A DNA stretch of 64,000 nucleotides from Mesorhizobium sp. (GTDB lineage Bacteria; Pseudomonadota; Alphaproteobacteria; Rhizobiales; Rhizobiaceae), in assembly GCA_004020315.1 (NCBI GenBank), contig SAQG01000018.1, forward strand, positions 45,657 through 109,656, read 5' to 3'. The notes beneath the pieces are model-generated. The model saw nothing but the letters and a program-made list of their open reading frames with translations, ran no database searches and was not told the origin of the DNA. Made by a program: the position numbers and the translations under genes. This document shows, piece after piece, positions 9,448-17,502 of the stretch (position 1 is its first letter; each line of letters opens with the position of its first letter).

Positions 9448-11763
9448 ATGGCATCCGACATCAAGCGCATCGCAGCAATCATCGCAGCCGAGATCGCTGC
9501 CCGGCCCGAACAGGCCGCGGCGGCGATCGGCCTGCTGGACGAGGGCGCGACGGTGCCGTTCGTGGCGCGCTACCGCAAGGAGGTCACCGGCGGCCTGGAC
9601 GACACGCAACTGCGCCTGCTTGCCGAGCGGCTCGCCTATCTGCGCGAACTCGACGCGCGCCGCGACACCATCCTCGGTTCGATCCGCGAGCAGGGTAAGC
9701 TGACCGAAGAGCTTGAAACCAAGATCGCGGCGGCTGCTACCAAGGCGGAACTCGAAGACATCTATCTGCCCTACAAGCCGAAGCGCCGGACCAAGGCGGA
9801 GATCGCGCGCGAGCGCGGGCTTGGTCCGCTGGCCGAGGCTATCCTTGCCGACCGTGCGGCGGTGCCCGCCGAACTGGCGCTGGCCTATGTCGGCGAAGAG
9901 GTGGCCGACACCAAAGCGGCGCTCGAGGGCGCGCGCGATATCCTGTCCGAACAGTTCGCCGAGAATGCCGATCTGGTCGGCAGACTGCGGACCTACATGA
10001 AGGAACGCGCCTTCATGCGGTCACGCGTCGTCGACGGCAAGCAGGAGGCCGGCGCGAAATTCTCCGACTATTTCGACCATGTCGAGCGCTGGGCCAACGT
10101 GCCGAGCCATCGCGCCCTGGCCATGCTGCGCGGCCGCAACGAGGAAGTGCTGTCGCTCGATATCGAGGTCGATGCCGACGACGCGTCCCCGGTGAAGCCG
10201 GTTGAGCGGATGATTGCTGACGCCTACGCCATCGGCCGACAGTTGCCGGGCGACCGCTGGCTGATGGAAGTGGCGGGCTGGACCTGGCGCATAAAGCTGT
10301 CGCTGCATCTGACGCTCGATCTGATGCGAGATCTGCGTGAGCGGGCCGAGGAGGAGGCAATCCATGTCTTCGCACGCAATCTGAAGGATTTGCTGCTCGC
10401 CGCCCCGGCCGGCTCGCGCGCCACGATGGGGCTGGACCCCGGCATACGCACCGGCGTCAAGGTGGCTGTTGTGGACGGCACCGGCAAGCTGTTGGCGACG
10501 ACGACGGTCTATCCGTTTCCGCCAAGGAACGATGTGCGCGGCACTCAAGCCGAACTGGCGAAGCTCATCCGCCTGCACAAGGTCGAGCTCATCTCCATCG
10601 GCAACGGGACCGGCAGTCGTGAGACGGAAAGACTGGTGGCCGACATGCTGGCCGACATGCCATCGGACTCCGGGCCGAAGCCGCTCAAGGTGATCGTCAG
10701 CGAAGCGGGTGCCTCGGTCTATTCCGCCTCGGCAACTGCGGCCGCGGAATTTCCCGGCCTCGACGTGTCGCTGCGCGGCGCTGTGTCGATCGCGCGTCGT
10801 CTGCAGGATCCGCTCGCCGAACTGGTCAAGATCGAGCCGAAGTCGATCGGCGTCGGCCAGTATCAGCATGACGTCGACCAATACCGGCTCGGCCGCTCGC
10901 TGGAAGCGGTGGTCGAGGACGCGGTGAATGCCGTCGGCGTCGACCTCAACACCGCCTCGGCGCCGCTTCTGGCGCGGGTTTCGGGCCTTGGCACATCGCT
11001 GGCCGAAGCGATCATCGCGCATCGCGACGCGACCGGCCCGTTCGCCAGCCGCCGCGACCTGTTGAAGGTGGCGCGGCTCGGGCCTCGGGCCTTCGAGCAA
11101 TGTGCCGGTTTCCTGCGCATTCCCAACGGCACCGAACCGCTCGATGCCTCGGCCGTGCATCCCGAAGCTTATGGCGTGGCGAAAAGGATCGTCGCCGCGT
11201 GTGGGCGCGACCTCCGCTCGCTGATGGGCGACAGTGCCGCTCTCAAGGCGCTTGATCCGCGGCTCTTCATCGATGAGCGGTTCGGCCTGCCGACGGTGCG
11301 CGATATCCTGGCGGAACTGGAAAAGCCCGGTCGCGATCCGCGCCCCGGCTTCAAGACCGCGACCTTTGCCGACGGCGTCGACGACATCAAGGATCTCAAG
11401 CCCGGCATGCTGCTGGAAGGCACCGTCACCAATGTCGCCGCGTTTGGCGCCTTCGTCGATATCGGCGTGCATCAGGACGGCTTGGTGCATGTCTCGCAAC
11501 TGGCCGACCGTTTCGTCAAGGACGCTCATGAGGTGGTCAAAGCCGGCGACGTGGTCAAGGTGCGCGTCGTCGAGGTCGACATCAAGCGCAAGCGCATCGG
11601 TCTGTCGATGCGCAAGGACGGCGATGGTGGCGCATCGAAGGGACCTCGCGACACTGGCGGCAGACCGGTGCCGCGGGCGCCGGCGCCGCAGCGTCAGCCG
11701 GAACGGCCGGCGCAACAGGGCGCATTCGGCGCCGCATTGGCCGACGCGTTGAAACGCAAGTAG
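9448..11763 (+). CDS. tex: Tex, S1-domain RNA-binding transcription accessory protein
   Basis: A 771-residue Tex protein, a conserved cytoplasmic nucleic-acid-binding factor linked to transcription and stress fitness. Domain order is the N-terminal Tex region with GATVPFVARYRKEVTGGLDD near residues 30-50, the YqgF/RNase H-like domain (GLDPGIRTGVKVAVVD), a helix-hairpin-helix pair (LNTASAPLLARVSGLG) and an S1 domain at about 649-722 (PGMLLEGTVTNVAAFGAFVDIG). A short Pro/Arg-rich tail follows. The ATG at 9448 starts exactly at the family N-terminus, although the frame stays open upstream. The stop touches the stop of the convergent LysR gene with no spacer. Confidence 0.95.
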   Translation: MASDIKRIAAIIAAEIAARPEQAAAAIGLLDEGATVPFVARYRKEVTGGLDDTQLRLLAERLAYLRELDARRDTILGSIREQGKLTEELETKIAAAATKAELEDIYLPYKPKRRTKAEIARERGLGPLAEAILADRAAVPAELALAYVGEEVADTKAALEGARDILSEQFAENADLVGRLRTYMKERAFMRSRVVDGKQEAGAKFSDYFDHVERWANVPSHRALAMLRGRNEEVLSLDIEVDADDASPVKPVERMIADAYAIGRQLPGDRWLMEVAGWTWRIKLSLHLTLDLMRDLRERAEEEAIHVFARNLKDLLLAAPAGSRATMGLDPGIRTGVKVAVVDGTGKLLATTTVYPFPPRNDVRGTQAELAKLIRLHKVELISIGNGTGSRETERLVADMLADMPSDSGPKPLKVIVSEAGASVYSASATAAAEFPGLDVSLRGAVSIARRLQDPLAELVKIEPKSIGVGQYQHDVDQYRLGRSLEAVVEDAVNAVGVDLNTASAPLLARVSGLGTSLAEAIIAHRDATGPFASRRDLLKVARLGPRAFEQCAGFLRIPNGTEPLDASAVHPEAYGVAKRIVAACGRDLRSLMGDSAALKALDPRLFIDERFGLPTVRDILAELEKPGRDPRPGFKTATFADGVDDIKDLKPGMLLEGTVTNVAAFGAFVDIGVHQDGLVHVSQLADRFVKDAHEVVKAGDVVKVRVVEVDIKRKRIGLSMRKDGDGGASKGPRDTGGRPVPRAPAPQRQPERPAQQGAFGAALADALKRK

Positions 11764-12660
11764 CTATTTCTCCGGCGGCGCGTGACCCAGCAGCCAGTCG
11801 CGAAAACTGGCGACTGGTGGATGGCCGCGCTTGTCGTGCGGCACGACGAGATAATAGGCGCTGCGGCTCTGCATCGGCCGGCCGGGAGCCGGTACGAGCT
11901 GGCCGCGCTGCAACTCGCCTGAGATGAGCACCTGCGGCAGCAGCGCCACGCCGAGCCCGGCCATGCAGGCCTGGGCGGCAGTGCCGAATTGCTCGAACTG
12001 CATGCCCGGTCCGGTCGGTGCGCTCAAACCCTGATGCTCGAACCACTCGGTCCATGCGCCGGGCCGCGTCGCCATGTGCAGCAGCGGCAGGCGGCCGATG
12101 TCGGCCGGTGTGGCAAGATCCCGGCTGGCCAGGAATTCGGGCGACACGACAGGTACCACCGTCTCCCGCACCAGCAGCGTAGAATCGGCGTCCGGCCAGT
12201 CGGGCAGGCCGAAATGGATGGCGGCGTCGAGCCGTTCGCGGGCGAAGTCGAAGCGGCCGATCCGGGTGACGAAGTTGATGGTGATGTCGGGGTTGTTTTC
12301 GACGAAGTCCGGGATGAGCGGCATCAGCCAGCGTGTGCCGAAGGTCGGCAGGATGGCAAGGTTCAAGATGCCACTATGCCGATTGCTCATCAATCCAAGG
12401 GCCGCATCGCGCAACTGACCCAAAGCGGCGCGCACCGCTTCGGCATAGATCTCGCCTGCCGCCGACAGCCTGACATTGCGGCTGTCGCGGTCGAACAGCC
12501 GGCGGCCGAACTGATCTTCCAACAGTCTCACCTGCCGACTGACGGCGCCCTGGGTGAGATCGAGCTCCTGTGCGGCGGCGGTAAAGCTGCCCAGCCGGGC
12601 CACCGCCTCGAAGGTGGCAAGGGCACTTATACCAGGTAGAAGGCGGCGCTGAACATTCAT
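11764..12660 (-). CDS. LysR-family transcriptional regulator, GcvA-like
   Basis: A 298-residue LysR regulator. The winged helix-turn-helix lies at about residues 10-68 (FEAVARLGSFTAAAQELDLTQGAVSRQV), and the effector-binding domain at about 95-290. It is transcribed divergently from the glutaryl-CoA dehydrogenase gene. LysR regulators next to gcdH are common in proteobacteria and often control it, so gcdH is the likely target with a lysine-breakdown intermediate as the possible effector. The stop codon abuts the tex stop (TAGCTA across both strands). Confidence 0.9.
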   Translation of the reverse strand: MNVQRRLLPGISALATFEAVARLGSFTAAAQELDLTQGAVSRQVRLLEDQFGRRLFDRDSRNVRLSAAGEIYAEAVRAALGQLRDAALGLMSNRHSGILNLAILPTFGTRWLMPLIPDFVENNPDITINFVTRIGRFDFARERLDAAIHFGLPDWPDADSTLLVRETVVPVVSPEFLASRDLATPADIGRLPLLHMATRPGAWTEWFEHQGLSAPTGPGMQFEQFGTAAQACMAGLGVALLPQVLISGELQRGQLVPAPGRPMQSRSAYYLVVPHDKRGHPPVASFRDWLLGHAPPEK

Positions 12661-12755
12661 GATCCATTACTAACGCTCATTGATCGGCGAAGCAATTTCG
12701 TTTGATTTTTTCAGGCCGGAAGCCGATAAGCCGGGCACTTCAAGATTTCTGTTTT

Positions 12756-12801
12756 ATGCATGGTTGTCCCAAAACCGCTGAACACTTTGGGCGACATGCA
12801 T
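12756..12801. promoter_or_regulatory. Interrupted dyad in the lysR-gcdH intergenic region
   Basis: ATGCAT at 12756-12761 and again at 12796-12801 flank CCCAAA (12768-12773) and TTTGGG (12786-12791), giving a nested, nearly symmetric element just 5' of the gcdH ribosome-binding site. It sits where a LysR regulator or another repressor could act on gcdH. Function is inferred from position and symmetry only. Confidence 0.35.
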
Positions 12802-12816
12802 CAGGGAGACCGAGCC

Positions 12817-14007
12817 ATGGCCGCCGACAAGAACGCATTCGTCTGGGACGATCCTTTCCTGATCGAGGACCAGCTTTCGGAAGACGAACGGATGGTGCGT
12901 GATAGCGCCGCGGCATTTGCCGCCGACAAGCTCGCTCCGAAGATCGAGGAAGCCTATCTCGAGGAAAAGACCGATGCCGGGATCTTTCGCGAAATGGGCG
13001 AGGCCGGGCTGCTCGGCATCACTATCCCCGAAGAATATGGTGGGCTCGGCGCCAACTATGTCACCTACGGACTGGTGGCGCGGGAAGTCGAGCGCATCGA
13101 CTCGGGCTATCGCTCGATGATGAGCGTGCAGTCGTCGCTGGTGATGTATCCAATCCATGCCTATGGCTCGGAAGAACAACGCAGGAAGTACCTGCCGAAG
13201 CTGGCTTCAGGCGAATGGATCGGCTGCTTCGGCCTGACCGAGCCGGATGCCGGTTCCGACCCGGGCGGCATGAAGACGCGGGCCGAAAAGACCGCGAACG
13301 GCTACAAGCTCTCCGGCTCGAAGATGTGGATTTCGAACGCGCCGATCGCCGACGTGTTTGTCGTCTGGGCAAAGTCGGCCGCGCATGACAACGAGATCCG
13401 TGGCTTCGTCTTGGAAAAGGGGATGAAGGGGCTGTCGGCGCCAAAGATCGACGGAAAACTCAGTCTCCGCGCGTCGATCACCGGCGAAGTGGTGATGGAA
13501 GGCGTCGAGGTCGGCGAGGATGCGCTATTGCCGAACGTGTCGGGCCTGAAGGGGCCGTTCGGCTGCCTTAACCGGGCGCGTTACGGAATCTCATGGGGCG
13601 CGATGGGTGCGGCGGAAGATTGCTGGCACCGGGCCCGCCAATACGGCCTCGACCGCAAGCAGTTCGGCAAGCCTCTGGCCGGTACGCAGCTGTTCCAGAA
13701 GAAGCTCGCCGACATGCAGACCGAGATCGCGCTCGGGCTGCAGGGCAGCTTGCGGGTCGGGCGGCTGATGGACGAGGGCAAGATGGCGCCGGAGATGATC
13801 TCGATCGTCAAGCGCAACAATTGCGGCAAGGCGCTCGACATTGCCCGCCAGGCCCGCGACATGCATGGCGGCAACGGCATCCAGATCGGCTACCACGTCA
13901 TGCGCCACGCGCAGAACCTAGAGACGGTGAACACCTATGAGGGCACGCATGACGTGCATGCGCTGATCCTTGGACGGGCGCAGACCGGGTTGCAGGCGTT
14001 TTTCTGA
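12817..14007 (+). CDS. gcdH: Glutaryl-CoA dehydrogenase
   Basis: A 396-residue FAD-dependent acyl-CoA dehydrogenase that oxidises and decarboxylates glutaryl-CoA to crotonyl-CoA in lysine and tryptophan breakdown. Acyl-CoA dehydrogenase marks include GCFGLTEPDAGSDPGGM in the FAD/substrate region and the catalytic Glu375 in NTYEGTHDVHALILGR, the arrangement of glutaryl-CoA rather than short-chain acyl-CoA dehydrogenases. The ATG at 12817 follows GGGAGACC; an upstream in-frame start at 12760 adds unrelated residues. The neighbouring LysR gene and the aminoadipate-semialdehyde dehydrogenase about 10 kb away fit a lysine catabolic role. Confidence 0.93.
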   Translation: MAADKNAFVWDDPFLIEDQLSEDERMVRDSAAAFAADKLAPKIEEAYLEEKTDAGIFREMGEAGLLGITIPEEYGGLGANYVTYGLVAREVERIDSGYRSMMSVQSSLVMYPIHAYGSEEQRRKYLPKLASGEWIGCFGLTEPDAGSDPGGMKTRAEKTANGYKLSGSKMWISNAPIADVFVVWAKSAAHDNEIRGFVLEKGMKGLSAPKIDGKLSLRASITGEVVMEGVEVGEDALLPNVSGLKGPFGCLNRARYGISWGAMGAAEDCWHRARQYGLDRKQFGKPLAGTQLFQKKLADMQTEIALGLQGSLRVGRLMDEGKMAPEMISIVKRNNCGKALDIARQARDMHGGNGIQIGYHVMRHAQNLETVNTYEGTHDVHALILGRAQTGLQAFF

Positions 14008-14118
14008 GCCGACAACCGTCGCTTAAATTAGTTGCACCGCAACATCTGCTTGGAGAATGCCCGCCGGATGTGTCAGGGTTCGGCGAATTCGTTTTGAAAC
14101 GCCGACTTCCGGGGCACC

Positions 14119-17100
14119 ATGGCAATTCTGGCAGCCGTCTACCACCTGACCCATTACAAATATGACCGGCCGGTCGTTCTCGGCCCTCAGGTCATCAGGC
14201 TGCAGCCGGCGCCGCATTCCCGCACCAAGGTGCTCAGCCATTCGCTGAAGGTCGAGCCGGCGAACCACTTCGTCAACCTGCAGCAGGATCCTTACGGCAA
14301 CTTCCTTGCGCGCTTCGTGTTTCCCGAACCGGTGACGGAACTGAAGATCGAGGTCGACCTAGTCGCCGACATGACGGTCTACAATCCATTCGATTTCTTC
14401 GTCGAGCCATCGGCCGAGACCTTTCCGTTCAAATACCCGGAAGAGATCAGCGACGATCTCACCATCTACCGGACACCGGAACCGGCCGGGCCGCTGCTGT
14501 CGGCGTTCCTACAAACCATCGATCGCAGTCCAACCAACACCGTCAATTTCGTCGTCGACCTCAATGCGCGCCTGCAGCGCGAGATCGCCTATATCGTGCG
14601 CATGGAAACCGGCGTTTTCTCGCCGGAGGAAACGCTGGCCGCCAAGAAGGGTTCGTGCCGAGATACGAGCTGGCTGCTGGTGCAGATCCTGAGGAATCTC
14701 GGTATCGCCGCGCGCTTCGTCTCCGGCTATCTGATCCAGCTGAAGCCCGATCTCGTCGCACTTGACGGACCGCCCGGCACTGCCGTCGACTTCACCGATC
14801 TTCATGCCTGGTGCGAGGTCTATCTGCCGGGGGCCGGCTGGATCGGCTTCGACCCGACCTCCGGCCTGCTGACCGGCGAAAGCCATGTGCCGCTCGCCGC
14901 AACGCCGCATTTCCGCAACGCCGCGCCTATTTCCGGCATGGCGAGCTTCGCCAATGTCGAGTTCGGCTTCGACATGCGGGTCGACCGCATCGCCGAGCAC
15001 CCGCGCATCACCAAGCCGTTCTCGGACGAGAGCTGGCAGGCGCTCGATGCGCTAGGCGTCCAGGTCGACGCCGCGCTCGAGGCCGGGGACGTGCGGCTGA
15101 CCATGGGTGGCGAGCCGACTTTTGTGTCGATCGACGATTTCGAGGCGGAGGAGTGGAACACCGCCGCCGTCGGTCCGACAAAACGCGAAAAGGCCGATGC
15201 GCTGATCCGCCGGCTGCGTGAGCGTTTCGCGCCCGGCGGCTTCCTGCACTACGGGCAGGGCAAGTGGTATCCGGGCGAAAGCCTGCCGCGCTGGACCTTC
15301 TCGCTGTACTGGCGCACCGACGGCGAGCCGGTGTGGAGCGACCCATCGCTGATCGCGCAGGAAAACAGCGAAGCAGATGTCGGACCGAAGCAGGCTGAAA
15401 GCCTGCTGACGACGATTGCCGATGAACTCGGCATCGACAAGACCATGGTCAGCGAAGCCTATGAGGACCCGGCCGAGTGGTTGCTCAAGGAAGGCAAGCT
15501 GCCGGACAATGTCGATCCATCCAATTCGAAGCTGGAGGACCCCGAGGAGCGCAGCCGCATGGCGCGGGTGTTCGAGCGCGGCCTGACCAAGCCATCGGGC
15601 TACGTGCTGCCTGTCCAGCGCTGGAACAGTCAGGCGTCCGGACCGCGCTGGCGTTCGGAGAAGTGGAAGACGCGGCGCGGCAAGCTGTTCCTGGTGCCGG
15701 GCGATTCACCGGTCGGCTACCGCCTGCCGCTCGGCACGCTGCCCCATGTGCCGCCAGCGCAGTTCCCCTATATCGTGCCGGTCGATCCTTCCCTGCCGCG
15801 TGGACCATTGCCGGCGCGCGAGGCGATTTTGCCTGAGGCCGCTCCTTCGCCGGAGGCGGCACCGGGCGAACTTGAAGGCGCCGACGAAATGGCGCGCCGT
15901 CAGCAGGCGGCGTCCTTCACGACCGCGACCGGCCAGCAGGACCGTGTCGAGCAGGAGATCACCGAGATCGGCGGAGCAGTGCGCACCGCGCTGTCGGTCG
16001 AGCCGCGCGACGGACGGCTTTGTGTGTTCATGCCGCCGGTCGAGGCGCTGGAAGACTATCTCGAACTGGTCGCGGCGGCCGAGAACGCGGCAAAGGCTAT
16101 CGGCCTGCCGGTGCATATCGAGGGCTACGGCCCGCCGCATGATCCGCGACTCAACGTCATCCGGGTGGCTCCGGATCCCGGCGTCATCGAGGTCAACATC
16201 CATCCGGCCGCGAACTGGCAGGACTGCGTGGCGACGACCACGGCGATCTACGAAGAGGCGCGGCAGACACGGCTTGGCGCCGACAAGTTCATGATCGACG
16301 GCCGCCATACCGGTACCGGCGGCGGCAACCATGTCGTCGTCGGCGGCGGGACGCCCAACGACAGTCCGTTTCTGCGCCGCCCCGACCTGCTGAAAAGCCT
16401 GGTGCTGCAATGGCAGCGGCATCCGTCGCTGTCCTATCTGTTTTCGGGCCTGTTCATCGGCCCGACCAGCCAGGCGCCGCGTTTCGACGAGGCGCGCCAC
16501 GATTCGCTCTACGAGCTCGAGATCGCGATGGCGCAGGTGCCGCATCCGGACAAGGGGCAGGCCCCGCTGCCGTGGCTAGTCGACCGGCTGTTCCGCAACC
16601 TGTTGACCGACGTGACGGGGAACACCCACCGTTCGGAAATCTGCATCGACAAGCTGTTTTCGCCCGACGGCCCGACCGGGCGGCTGGGGCTGGTCGAATT
16701 CCGCGGCTTCGAGATGCCGCCCAATGCGCGCATGAGCCTCGCGCAGCAATTGCTGGTGCGCGCCATTATAGCCCGCGCCTGGAAGAACCCGCTCGATGGC
16801 CGCTTCGTGCGCTGGGGCACGTCGCTGCATGACCGTTTTATGCTGCCGCACTATGTCTGGGCTGACTTTCTCGACGTGCTGGACGATCTCAAGCTGAACG
16901 GCTTTGAATTCCGTCCCGAATGGTTCGACGCGCAGCTTGAATTCCGCTTCCCGTTCTGCGGCGAGGTCCAGCATGCCGGCATCAAGCTGGAGCTGCGGCA
17001 AGCGCTGGAGCCGTGGCATGTCATGGGCGAGCAGGGCGCGATCGGCGGCACCGTGCGCTTCGTCGATTCCTCGGTCGAGCGGCTGCAGGTGAAGACGGAA

Positions 17101-17496
17101 GGGCTCAACCCGGAGCGTCACGCCGTCGTCTGCAACGGCCGCATCGTGCCGATGAAGGTGACCGACACCAGAGAGATCGCGGTGGCGGGCGTCCGCTTCA
17201 AGGCCTGGCAGCCGGCATCGGGGCTGCATCCCGCGCTGCCGGTCAACACGCCGCTGGTCTTCGACATCTATGATCGTTGGTCGGGCCGGGCGGTCGGCGG
17301 CTGCGTCTACCATGTCGCGCATCCCGGCGGGCGCAGCTACGACACCTTCCCTGTCAATGGCAACGAAGCGGAGGCGCGGCGGCTCGCCCGCTTCGAGCCA
17401 CGCGGCCATACGCCGTCCGGCTACGTGCTGCGCGACGAACAAGCCTCTGAGGATTTTCCGATGACCCTTGACCTGCGGCGGCCTGCAAGACTCTGA
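14119..17496 (+). CDS. Large transglutaminase-like protein with DUF2126 domain
   Basis: An 1125-residue protein. The N-terminal part (about 1-290) is a bacterial transglutaminase-like N region followed by a transglutaminase core with the Cys180-His229-Asp245 triad (GSCRDTS, LHAWCEV, GFDPTSG). The rest (about 300-1120) is the DUF2126 domain with the NVIRVAPDPGVIEVNIHP region and a glycine-rich GGGNHVVVGGG, which resembles an amidoligase of the glutamine-synthetase-like type. No signal peptide or membrane span is seen. It heads an operon with a circularly permuted ATP-grasp/alpha-E protein and a second transglutaminase. Such sets were proposed to make or modify peptide bonds; no product is known to me. 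Confidence 0.9.
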   Translation: MAILAAVYHLTHYKYDRPVVLGPQVIRLQPAPHSRTKVLSHSLKVEPANHFVNLQQDPYGNFLARFVFPEPVTELKIEVDLVADMTVYNPFDFFVEPSAETFPFKYPEEISDDLTIYRTPEPAGPLLSAFLQTIDRSPTNTVNFVVDLNARLQREIAYIVRMETGVFSPEETLAAKKGSCRDTSWLLVQILRNLGIAARFVSGYLIQLKPDLVALDGPPGTAVDFTDLHAWCEVYLPGAGWIGFDPTSGLLTGESHVPLAATPHFRNAAPISGMASFANVEFGFDMRVDRIAEHPRITKPFSDESWQALDALGVQVDAALEAGDVRLTMGGEPTFVSIDDFEAEEWNTAAVGPTKREKADALIRRLRERFAPGGFLHYGQGKWYPGESLPRWTFSLYWRTDGEPVWSDPSLIAQENSEADVGPKQAESLLTTIADELGIDKTMVSEAYEDPAEWLLKEGKLPDNVDPSNSKLEDPEERSRMARVFERGLTKPSGYVLPVQRWNSQASGPRWRSEKWKTRRGKLFLVPGDSPVGYRLPLGTLPHVPPAQFPYIVPVDPSLPRGPLPAREAILPEAAPSPEAAPGELEGADEMARRQQAASFTTATGQQDRVEQEITEIGGAVRTALSVEPRDGRLCVFMPPVEALEDYLELVAAAENAAKAIGLPVHIEGYGPPHDPRLNVIRVAPDPGVIEVNIHPAANWQDCVATTTAIYEEARQTRLGADKFMIDGRHTGTGGGNHVVVGGGTPNDSPFLRRPDLLKSLVLQWQRHPSLSYLFSGLFIGPTSQAPRFDEARHDSLYELEIAMAQVPHPDKGQAPLPWLVDRLFRNLLTDVTGNTHRSEICIDKLFSPDGPTGRLGLVEFRGFEMPPNARMSLAQQLLVRAIIARAWKNPLDGRFVRWGTSLHDRFMLPHYVWADFLDVLDDLKLNGFEFRPEWFDAQLEFRFPFCGEVQHAGIKLELRQALEPWHVMGEQGAIGGTVRFVDSSVERLQVKTEGLNPERHAVVCNGRIVPMKVTDTREIAVAGVRFKAWQPASGLHPALPVNTPLVFDIYDRWSGRAVGGCVYHVAHPGGRSYDTFPVNGNEAEARRLARFEPRGHTPSGYVLRDEQASEDFPMTLDLRRPARL

Positions 17497-17502
17497 TCAG
17501 CC

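Noticed and set aside
10021..11715. 564-codon open frame on the minus strand
   Set aside because: Antisense shadow of tex; rich in His, Arg and Gln as expected for a shadow frame, with no motif.
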